DNA from: Deltaproteobacteria bacterium
GTDB lineage: Bacteria > Desulfobacterota > DSM-4660 > Desulfatiglandales > B25-G16
Reading direction: 5' to 3'
DNA length: 5,240 nt
Assembly (NCBI GenBank): GCA_020348625.1
Contig: CP070752.1
Span: 1,319,949-1,325,188, forward strand
A program made the position numbers and the translations under genes. Below the pieces are notes generated by a model that was not told the DNA's origin, searched no databases, and saw only the letters and a program-made list of their open reading frames with translations. Shown here in pieces: positions 1 to 5,240 of the stretch (position 1 is the first letter of the stretch; each line of letters opens with the position of its first letter).

Positions 1-395
1 ATACCTCCTCCGGAGTTTTCATAAAACTTCACATCTCTCATGACCTCCTGCATAACCTCATCCGTCGTAACACATCTCCCCACGAGCTTCCTTGCCTCAC
101 CGGGGCAGACTTCCACGCACTTACCGCATCCAATACACTTACTCCTGTCTATCGCCGAACCACTTTCCAGCAAACTGCTAGCCCCCGTCGGGCAGACAGC
201 AACGCATCTACCACATAATATGCAATTGCTAATTATTAAGAAAACCTCCGCCTCATTGCTCTGTGATTCCGGGTTCTGACACCAGAAGCACTTCAGGGGA
301 CAGCCCTTGAAAAATACCGTAGTCCGAATACCGGGGCCATCGTGAATGGAGTACCTCTGGATATTAAAGATGATTCCCTTGGGCGCCTGTGCCAA
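1..395 (-). CDS. glycyl radical enzyme activating enzyme (radical SAM), N-terminal part
   Basis: 131 residues are visible; the rest, about half of a ~300-residue family member, lies beyond the left edge. The start is taken as TTG: an in-frame TAA lies 13 codons upstream, there is no ATG/GTG, and GAGGAG precedes it. Seen: GIIFNIQRYSIHDGPGIRT (7-25), the classic N-terminus of PflA-type activases; the radical-SAM motif GCPLKCFWC, Cys32/36/39 (CxxxCxxC); then a two-cluster ferredoxin insert, CILCGRCVAVCP (58-69) and CIGCGKCVEVCP (87-98). The visible part stops at FYENSGGG (124-131), just where the family's TxSGGEP SAM-binding motif should follow. The extra [4Fe-4S] domain is typical of activases for dehydratase, decarboxylase and X-succinate synthase GREs and is absent from PflA itself. 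Reaction: reductive cleavage of S-adenosylmethionine to 5'-deoxyadenosyl radical, which abstracts H from Gly765 of the upstream GRE. It lies 143 bp after the GRE in the same direction, so it is its likely dedicated partner. Confidence 0.94.
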   Translation of the reverse strand, partial: MAQAPKGIIFNIQRYSIHDGPGIRTTVFFKGCPLKCFWCQNPESQSNEAEVFLIISNCILCGRCVAVCPTGASSLLESGSAIDRSKCIGCGKCVEVCPGEARKLVGRCVTTDEVMQEVMRDVKFYENSGGG

Positions 396-404
396 TGACC
401 GTCT

Positions 405-410
405 CTCCTC
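405..410 (-). promoter_or_regulatory. ribosome binding site of the activase, deciding a TTG start
   Basis: GAGGAG lies 9 nt upstream of the TTG at 395. No in-frame ATG or GTG exists between the upstream in-frame TAA and the conserved start of the protein, so this site supports TTG initiation. Confidence 0.6.
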
Positions 411-444
411 GTCTCTACTAAATCCAATTACTTATAGCCAGGTC

Positions 445-549
445 TCAGAAAAGCCTTACTTTAGAAAGGTCTTTGAGCTTCCCTGTTGAGCAGATGGCAC
501 ACTCGGCCTTGAAGGGCTGCGGAAGGAAGCGGAGGGACCTACAAGGCAT
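445..549 (-). CDS. candidate 34-residue Cys-containing small protein
   Basis: An ATG at 549 opens a frame that overlaps the last 11 nt of the GRE gene (shifted by one) and runs to a TGA at 445-447. The peptide begins MPCRSLRF and has a central AECAICSTGKLKDL, giving Cys3, Cys17 and Cys20, with a basic net charge. The overlap with the GRE stop would allow translational coupling, but I see no Shine-Dalgarno before this ATG. Small Cys-rich iron-sulfur subunits accompany some GREs (benzylsuccinate synthase BssB/BssC, hydroxyphenylacetate decarboxylase small subunit), but those are longer, about 60-90 residues, with more Cys. This could be a minimal or decayed counterpart, or a chance frame in the 143-bp gap before the activase. 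Confidence 0.2.
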   Translation of the reverse strand: MPCRSLRFLPQPFKAECAICSTGKLKDLSKVRLF

Positions 550-2908
550 GTTCGGTGCGCTGTATAATCTCATCCTGGACACCACGATCCAGTTCGTTGA
601 AGTAGGCGCTGTAGCCAGCCACCCTGACGATAAGGTCGCGATGAAGCTCAGGATGCACTTGTGCGTCCATCAAGGTTTCCTTGTCTACCACGTTGAATTG
701 TATGTGCCTGCCACCATAATCAAAATAGGTCTTTATAAGAGCAATCATTTTTTTCATGTCCTCTTCTGTCTTCAAGATAGCAGGCTGGAATTTCATATTC
801 AGAAGCGTGGCTAGAATCGGATACTGATCTATCTTACCAGCTGAGTTGATCAGAGCGGTGGGTCCATGCGTGTCGCATCCCTGGGCGGCCGACACCGAAC
901 CATCGGCCAACGATTTCCAGGCCAGTCGACCACTTGGAAGCGCCCCCACTCGCGCACCATAGGCATGATGGAGCGACACGGAATAGGCACATGGCAGATA
1001 CTTTTGTCCGAACGATGCATCCATCTCGGCAACCATTCTCCGCCACCAGTCATAGAGATCATGGGCAATGGAGTCAGCGTAATCGTTATCGTTTCCATAC
1101 TTAGGCGCAGATAACAGAGAGCGATGTATCTCCTCTTTGCCTTCAAAATTGGCGGCCAGAGCACCCATGAGATCTGCTTTGCTCACTGAGCCTTCCTCGA
1201 ATACGCGCTTCTTTATCGCCGCAAGCGAATCCGCGGCATCGATCATGCCCTCGGCATTATAATACGGGTAATTGAACCGTGCGCCACCTTCTATAGCGCT
1301 CTTACCACGAGTTATGCAGTCATCGGTCAGGGCAGAGGAAAATATGGGGGGGACCTTGGTCGCCCTGAAATAGCGTTGCAGGTTGAACAAGGCCGCTCCC
1401 TGATATGAAAAATGCTTTACCTGTTCTTTGAAGGCATCGACAAACTCATCAAAGGCCTGAAATTCTTCGAACCTGCCGGTTTCAGGACCTAGTTGCTTGC
1501 GCGTGTTTGGATCGAATCCATTGTTAAGGGCCAGCTCCATGCATTTCCCCATGCTGAGCAAAAACGGGGGATAGGGTCCGGCTTGCCCTGCAATTATGGG
1601 GACAACACAGCCCCCAATAGCATAATCCCGCGCCTCCTCCAACGTGGCCCCCATGCTCATAGAGAAGGATATATTTCCGTCATCGTTAAAGAACGCGGGA
1701 AAACCGAGCCCAGCAGACACAAGCTCAATCCCCTTGAGCACGAAATCCTGTGGTATTTTATCGTGCCAACGCACTGACAGGGTATTGTGAATGGTTCTTG
1801 TCCTAAGGGCGGCTTCCACAAAAAGGTACGACAACTCATTCGTGGCATCGCCTCCATCCGGTGTCTGCCCTCCCAAGGTAATATTATGAAACTGGGCCTC
1901 TGCCGAGGTTCCCTCGCGAAAGCTCTTCCTGTTAAAGTGACGGAGCGTGCACATCTTGACCCGAAGACATTCCAAGATCTCCACGGCTTCTTCCCTGGTA
2001 AGCTTCCCTTCCTCAATATCTCGCATGTAATAAGGATAGAGGTACTGATCAGCTCTACCAGGGGAAACCCCGGCCGGTCTCAGCTCCAGATAAAGAAATA
2101 CGTGAACAAACCATAGTGTTTGCACTGCTTCATAGAAGCTTCGTGCTGGATGCTCCGGTACCCACTCGCAGATCTCGGCAATCCTTTCAAGCTCTCCCCT
2201 CCTGTCCTTTTTCGCGGTTTTCGCCAGCTCCCTTGCCATAACAGCGTACCGCTGGCTATATTGACCGAGTGCCCGATACACTATGTCTATAGCCTTCAGG
2301 AAGTTTGCCTTCTGAAATGACTCAATGTCCTTGACAGGCGTAGCACGTAGCTCCTCCTCTGCTTTTCTGCGTATCCCGACACAACCCTCTCTAATGAGCC
2401 TATCGTAGGCTACCACATGATAGCCCCCAGGTCTGTCCAGCTGGGCCGAGACTCCATATACCCACGCACCATCCTCTCCATTCTCCACAAAGCGCTTTCT
2501 TTCCTCTTCGCTGAGACTTGAAAGGTAGGCGCCCTCAACAGAACGGCCCTTCCAATACTCGCAGATCGCTTTTTGTTCATCAACCTCCGAGCTCTGTGCC
2601 CTGAAGAATTCATCACCCGTGTCTATCTCTTGCTCGACCCAACTGACTGCAAACTCCGGGTACCACTCAGCCCACATCGGCTTGGCAGCAAAATCGCCGA
2701 CGAGCAACTGATCCTCCTCTATATATATGGGGATTTCGGAGAGGATCTTGGCAAATGCCTTTGCCCTTCTTATCGGCATAGGCAATCCCTCGGTTTCCCT
2801 ATACGAGGCGGTCAGCAACCTGGCCCTCGCAAGGGAAAGCATTCCCGCATCCCGCTTTTCTCGCAGGCTGTTCCAAATTCTCTGTGCCCGAGCGGAGTTC
2901 TGTTTCAT
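539..2908 (-). CDS. glycyl radical enzyme, PFL2/dehydratase-like type, substrate unknown
   Basis: 789 residues from Met at 2908 (an ATG at 2920 would add four, MGGL). An N-terminal PFL domain fills most of the protein. Landmarks in this numbering: SPGRADQYLYPYY (282-294), GFPAFFNDDG (402-411), the Cys loop YAIGGCVVP (429-437) with thiyl Cys434 (codon 1607-1609), and near the C-terminus RVAGYSAYF (762-770) with glycyl Gly765 (codon 614-616). The glycyl-radical motif and Cys loop make family membership certain. Family chemistry: a glycyl radical abstracts H from Cys, and the thiyl radical attacks the substrate. Unusual: Val436 occupies the place of the general-base Glu in GCVEP/GCVET enzymes (choline lyase, glycerol/propanediol dehydratases, hydroxyproline dehydratase). 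The loop before SPGR is ELRPAGV rather than the common ESNGHSI. A single Cys in the loop excludes pyruvate formate-lyase (Cys-Cys). Length and residue positions resemble hydroxyproline dehydratase HypD, from memory, but the Glu change argues against that function. Cytoplasmic, strictly anaerobic, paired with the downstream activase. Confidence 0.95.
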   Translation of the reverse strand: MKQNSARAQRIWNSLREKRDAGMLSLARARLLTASYRETEGLPMPIRRAKAFAKILSEIPIYIEEDQLLVGDFAAKPMWAEWYPEFAVSWVEQEIDTGDEFFRAQSSEVDEQKAICEYWKGRSVEGAYLSSLSEEERKRFVENGEDGAWVYGVSAQLDRPGGYHVVAYDRLIREGCVGIRRKAEEELRATPVKDIESFQKANFLKAIDIVYRALGQYSQRYAVMARELAKTAKKDRRGELERIAEICEWVPEHPARSFYEAVQTLWFVHVFLYLELRPAGVSPGRADQYLYPYYMRDIEEGKLTREEAVEILECLRVKMCTLRHFNRKSFREGTSAEAQFHNITLGGQTPDGGDATNELSYLFVEAALRTRTIHNTLSVRWHDKIPQDFVLKGIELVSAGLGFPAFFNDDGNISFSMSMGATLEEARDYAIGGCVVPIIAGQAGPYPPFLLSMGKCMELALNNGFDPNTRKQLGPETGRFEEFQAFDEFVDAFKEQVKHFSYQGAALFNLQRYFRATKVPPIFSSALTDDCITRGKSAIEGGARFNYPYYNAEGMIDAADSLAAIKKRVFEEGSVSKADLMGALAANFEGKEEIHRSLLSAPKYGNDNDYADSIAHDLYDWWRRMVAEMDASFGQKYLPCAYSVSLHHAYGARVGALPSGRLAWKSLADGSVSAAQGCDTHGPTALINSAGKIDQYPILATLLNMKFQPAILKTEEDMKKMIALIKTYFDYGGRHIQFNVVDKETLMDAQVHPELHRDLIVRVAGYSAYFNELDRGVQDEIIQRTEHAL

Positions 2909-2911
2909 TAA

Positions 2912-2918
2912 TCCTCCC
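2912..2918 (-). promoter_or_regulatory. ribosome binding site that decides the GRE start
   Basis: GGGAGGA sits between two in-frame ATGs. It overlaps codons 2-3 of the longer reading from the ATG at 2920, which has no Shine-Dalgarno of its own, and lies just upstream of the ATG at 2908 (GGAGG to ATG, 4 nt). Initiation at 2908 is therefore favoured. Confidence 0.7.
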
Positions 2919-2946
2919 ATTTAGAAACTGATGGGATCTACCTATT

Positions 2947-4332
2947 CTACGGATTTTCCATCAAAAGCAGCGGAATCGAATCACGAATATCTTTCACCTT
3001 CTCGACTTCATTAAGTAACGAAACCAGCTTTTCGATATTGTCCGGCGGTAAAATCCCTTTCGAAAAACTGATACAATTTTCGAAGCGCTCCATGATTTCC
3101 TCTGAGGTTAAGGGGCGTTCGGCAAACCCTGCAGCGAAATCTATCTTCTTGTTGTATGTAGCCCCGCTTTTGGTCAACACCTCCATCTCCACGGCTGTCT
3201 CATCTATTTTATCCAAGGCAGGATCCGCTTCGGTGTGAACCTTTTGGACTATGTCCATAATCGCTGGATCCCCGATCAGAGGTTGCTCGAAATGTTCCAA
3301 CCTGGAGCTTTTCCTAACGAGGGCATTCGCCACACAGTAGCGGATGCTAAACTGGGCATTTACCCTTGGATTATCTCCTAACCAAAAAGGGCCTCCAACT
3401 AACTTAAACGCATAGGGCGTTACCTTCACGTTGATTCGCTCAATATCATCCGGTTTGATATCGTGTTCACTGGCCAGATCTAGGATGGCTTCAGTACTGG
3501 AGATAGTGCCTCCGCAGCTTGGATATTTCTTGAACATGGTTTTTGTGAATTCAAATCTCTTTCCAAACTCCCCGGTTACTGCAAAGGCATCATGCTTGTC
3601 CTTAGCATACAGATGGAAATAACCGTAGATACCCGCGAGAAAATTCTTAGGTCCTGTAAATCCCTTTTGTGCCAGTTGAGTTGAAAGTATTCCCCCTTGA
3701 GCAACAAAGCCCTGTATTAATCTCACTGACAGAGCTCCCTCGATATTGCTCTGAAAACTTCCGCCTGACTTGTTAAAGGCGATAGCTAGGGCATGCCATG
3801 TCTTTTCCCGGTCTAATTTGAGTATCTTGCTGGCAACTGTAGTTGCAGCAAATATGCTGCAGATCCCAGTCGGATCAAAACCGTCATAATCTGAGACGAG
3901 GTTTATCCTGTCAGCTACCTCTGCACCCACTACAAGGGCGGTGAGAAACTCTTTTCCGGTGCAACCACCTGCCAATTCTGAGGCTGCCAGAGCAGCGGGC
4001 ACGGCAGACGCGCCCACATGCATTCCCGGCCGAATACCGTCGTCAGAATCCAATGCCCGAGCCATGTAACTATTCACGAGGGCGGCATTATGGGCCGGCA
4101 CCTTACCGCCGTGGAGCAGAATGCTTGCTTCCTTTTTTCCGCCCCAACCTTTGATTTGCTCTACGAGCGCCTCACACCCTTCAAGCATTGCTCCAGCAAT
4201 AGTGGTGCCCACAATAGTCAATGTCAAATTCTTGGCCATGGCGATTACTTCAGTGGGTATATCCTCGTATTGTGTATTCACAATATAATCTATAAGCCTT
4301 TCCTCAATCTCATACGAATCCAACCCGCTCAT
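2947..4332 (-). CDS. MmgE/PrpD family protein (2-methylcitrate dehydratase-like)
   Basis: 461 residues, the usual family length, with a strong ribosome binding site. Family landmarks in order: NAALVNSYMARALDSDDG (82-99), MHVGASAVPAALA (104-116), the GAEVADRI helix (136-143), GFDPTG (151-156), RLIQGFVAQGGI (204-215), QKGFTGP (222-228), KKYPSCGGT (268-276) and NAQFSIRYCVANAL (325-338). This is the all-helical N-terminal domain followed by the smaller C-terminal domain. Known members include 2-methylcitrate dehydratase PrpD, cis-aconitate decarboxylase and iminodisuccinate epimerase, which act on small di- or tricarboxylic acids in the cytoplasm without a metal cofactor. Oddity: the frequent His of the G(F/W)HPTG motif is Asp153 here, so ordinary PrpD activity should not be assumed. 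The gene ends 38 bp before the GRE start, which implies co-transcription and a role on the GRE's substrate or product. Many family members are of unknown function. By eye this gene is somewhat more AT-rich than the flanking thiolase. Confidence 0.92.
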   Translation of the reverse strand: MSGLDSYEIEERLIDYIVNTQYEDIPTEVIAMAKNLTLTIVGTTIAGAMLEGCEALVEQIKGWGGKKEASILLHGGKVPAHNAALVNSYMARALDSDDGIRPGMHVGASAVPAALAASELAGGCTGKEFLTALVVGAEVADRINLVSDYDGFDPTGICSIFAATTVASKILKLDREKTWHALAIAFNKSGGSFQSNIEGALSVRLIQGFVAQGGILSTQLAQKGFTGPKNFLAGIYGYFHLYAKDKHDAFAVTGEFGKRFEFTKTMFKKYPSCGGTISSTEAILDLASEHDIKPDDIERINVKVTPYAFKLVGGPFWLGDNPRVNAQFSIRYCVANALVRKSSRLEHFEQPLIGDPAIMDIVQKVHTEADPALDKIDETAVEMEVLTKSGATYNKKIDFAAGFAERPLTSEEIMERFENCISFSKGILPPDNIEKLVSLLNEVEKVKDIRDSIPLLLMENP

Positions 4333-4335
4333 ATG

Positions 4336-4614
4336 TCAACCTCCTCGTTTCATTTTTGACTTCGGTCTGGTAAAGTTCGCACAGCAAACCCTATCCAATA
4401 CCAGAACCTGAATACTTCGCTTCGTAGCCAAAATCAAGATCTCGTGATACACACCATTGGGCTCGCAGAAGGCTCTGTCCATACCTTTGTGCTCTTTCCA
4501 TCTTTGTGCTTCAAATTCAAGGTAATAAGGATGTTGAAGTGCAACTGTGCCAGCGTAAGAGGGCTTTCGGGTGGAGAATTCCGGGAAGATGGATACTTCG
4601 TTCGAAGGGCAGCC
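4336..4614 (-). pseudogene. possible gene remnant (speculative)
   Basis: About 92 codons are open between a TGA at 4615-4617 and a TGA at 4336-4338. The frame starts right after the thiolase stop in a different frame and ends inside the leader of the PrpD-like gene. There is no ATG/GTG/TTG start with a ribosome binding site near its beginning, so as it stands it is not a normal gene. The one ATG (4482) would encode 48 residues with two adjacent Cys and a basic C-terminus. Position after an SCP-x thiolase is where a DUF35 partner often sits, but I cannot see that family's zinc-finger Cys pattern. It may simply be non-coding sequence. Confidence 0.12.
4340..4346 (-). promoter_or_regulatory. ribosome binding site of the PrpD-like gene
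   Basis: GAGGAGG lies 7 nt before the ATG at 4332, a near-consensus Shine-Dalgarno that fixes this start. Confidence 0.85.
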
Positions 4615-4618
4615 TCAC

Positions 4619-5240
4619 CTACCTCTTCAAGATGGTCACGGCGCTGTTCGGGCCGGCGCCCATAGCATGTGCCAGGCCGATCTTCGGATCCCCGGGTACC
4701 TGTCTTGGGCCTGCCTCACCTCGCAGCTGCCTGTATATCTCTACAATCTGTGCCCCTGCCGTGGCTCCCAGTGGATGTCCCCTGGCCATGAGCCCTCCGT
4801 CTGTATTTACCGGAAGCCTGCCACCTATGTCCAGGGCTCCCTCTCGGAGTAACTTGGGAGCTTCTCCCTTTTTGCAAAAGCCCAACTTCTCGATATCCCA
4901 TAGCTCGCCAGGGGCCATGGTATCGTATGCTTGCACCACCTCCATGTCCTCGGGGCCATAGCCCGACATCTCCCATGCCTGTGCAGCCGAAAGCTCGACC
5001 AAGTCGGCATGAATCCTCACGCTCCCACCACCATATGTGGTACCGGTCCCCCCAGTATCGGAGCCGTAGACTCCGCTATTTAAAACCGATGCAGCTACCG
5101 TGACCACCTTGTCTCTCGACCTGAGCTTGTCTTTGCTGCAAAGGATAAGCGCTGCTCCTCCATCGGCCAGCGGACAACAGTGTAACAAGCGCATGGGTGT
5201 AGCAATCAGGCGAGACGTAAGTACCTCCTCGAGGGTGACC
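4619..5240 (-). CDS. SCP-x/archaeal-type thiolase (acetyl-CoA acetyltransferase-like), C-terminal part
   Basis: The start lies beyond the right edge. The first in-frame ATG (5194) is internal, because the frame stays open to 5240 and the residues before it (VTLEEVLTSRLIATP) match the usual thiolase lead-in to a 'PLRLLHCCP..DGAAAL' segment, here MRLLHCCPLADGGAALIL. About 206 residues are visible, roughly the second half of a ~390-residue family member. Seen: the segment VVQAYDTMAPGELWDIEKLG, typical of the SCP-x/'lipid-transfer protein' thiolase group, and the catalytic-His loop GGLMARGHPLGATAG (His codon 4775-4777). The end is AHAMGAGPNSAVTIL, where classical thiolases have CxGxG, so the second catalytic Cys is absent, as is common in this subgroup. 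The nucleophilic Cys would be in the missing half. Known of the family: CoA-dependent cleavage or Claisen condensation of beta-ketoacyl-CoA in the cytoplasm, often with a DUF35 OB-fold partner (as in BbsAB). No such partner is visible downstream. Stop TAG. Family assignment is firm; substrate unknown. Confidence 0.9.
   Translation of the reverse strand, partial: VTLEEVLTSRLIATPMRLLHCCPLADGGAALILCSKDKLRSRDKVVTVAASVLNSGVYGSDTGGTGTTYGGGSVRIHADLVELSAAQAWEMSGYGPEDMEVVQAYDTMAPGELWDIEKLGFCKKGEAPKLLREGALDIGGRLPVNTDGGLMARGHPLGATAGAQIVEIYRQLRGEAGPRQVPGDPKIGLAHAMGAGPNSAVTILKR

Larger units (their letters stand above)
4333..4618. other. 286-bp intergenic gap with an unexplained open frame
   Basis: This stretch separates the thiolase stop from the PrpD-like start and holds no gene I recognise. 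On the minus strand one frame is open from 4614 to a TGA at 4336-4338, about 92 sense codons. The TGA abuts the Shine-Dalgarno of the next gene. The frame has no ATG until 4482, which would give only 48 residues and has no good ribosome binding site. Its middle part reads protein-like (QHPYYLEFEAQRWKEHKG), so it could be the tail of a degraded gene, but chance openness is also plausible because a second frame is open for about 70 codons over the same stretch. The gap is long enough to hold a promoter for the PrpD-GRE genes, but no convincing -35/-10 pair was found. I saw no strong terminator. Confidence 0.3.

Noticed and set aside
473..814. Plus-strand 113-codon open frame opposite the GRE C-terminus
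   Set aside because: It is antisense to the conserved glycyl-radical motif; no recognisable features or ribosome binding site context.
539..2908. Annotating the GRE as pyruvate formate-lyase, glycerol dehydratase, or hydroxyproline dehydratase
   Set aside because: The single Cys in the loop excludes PFL, and Val in place of the catalytic Glu argues against the dehydratases; a specific name would be unsupported.
2947..4332. Naming the MmgE/PrpD protein prpD and inferring a methylcitrate cycle
   Set aside because: No methylcitrate synthase or methylisocitrate lyase is in view, and a common motif His is replaced by Asp; only the family call is safe.
4383..4398. Sigma-54-like GG...GC element (minus strand TTGGATAGGGTTTGCT) upstream of the PrpD-like gene
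   Set aside because: The spacing between GG and GC is 9 nt rather than the strict 10, and the GG-proximal consensus is poor.
4409..4437. Sigma-70-like pair on the minus strand, TTGATT and TATTCA with 17-nt spacing
   Set aside because: The spacing is right, but the -10 matches consensus at only three positions, so it is not distinguishable from chance.
4506..4542. Inverted repeat GCTTCAA...TTGAAGTGC in the gap
   Set aside because: Only about 6 bp of pairing across a ~19-nt loop; no terminator or operator features.
4412..4604. Direct repeat ATACTTCG followed by TTCG at 4412 and 4593
   Set aside because: Only 8 identical bases plus a near-match, two copies and no context; expected by chance.
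4596..4607. Short inverted repeat CTTCGTTCGAAG just after the thiolase stop, as a terminator
   Set aside because: The stem is only 4-5 bp, with no following T run; too weak to call.
4506..4961. Plus-strand 151-codon open frame across the thiolase end
   Set aside because: It lies antisense to a clearly conserved thiolase C-terminus, has no domain signal and has a composition typical of a shadow frame.

Overview
The window is part of one minus-strand gene cluster from an anaerobic prokaryote. The anaerobic assignment rests on a glycyl radical enzyme (GRE), which oxygen destroys, and its radical-SAM activating enzyme. Base composition looks intermediate, and start sites carry clear GAGGAG/GGAGG Shine-Dalgarno sequences. 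An SCP-x/archaeal-type thiolase next to an MmgE/PrpD protein is a combination I associate with sulfate-reducing or syntrophic Desulfobacterota and related anaerobes. That taxonomic placement is inference only.

Layout in transcription order (right to left): (1) 5240-4619, C-terminal ~206 residues of an SCP-x-type thiolase, start outside the window; (2) 4618-4333, a 286-bp gap with no recognisable gene but an unexplained 92-codon open frame ending at the next gene's ribosome binding site; (3) 4332-2947, a complete MmgE/PrpD-family protein; (4) 2908-539, a complete GRE (start set at the second ATG), 38 bp after the PrpD stop; (5) 549-445, a possible 34-residue Cys-containing small ORF overlapping the GRE stop; (6) 395-1, the N-terminal 131 residues of the GRE activating enzyme, starting at TTG and cut by the window edge.

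The activase installs the glycyl radical on Gly765 of the GRE, which relays it to Cys434 to act on an unknown substrate. The GRE is of the PFL2/dehydratase-like type, but its active-site loop reads GCVVP instead of the GCVE(P/T) of choline lyase, glycerol dehydratase and hydroxyproline dehydratase, so the usual general-base Glu is absent. The PrpD-like protein would handle a small carboxylic acid (hydration, dehydration, decarboxylation or isomerisation) and the thiolase a beta-keto-acyl-CoA. Together they suggest an uncharacterised anaerobic carbon-acid pathway started by a GRE. Substrate and reaction order cannot be read from the sequence.

I saw no tRNA, rRNA, CRISPR array, insertion sequence or convincing terminator.
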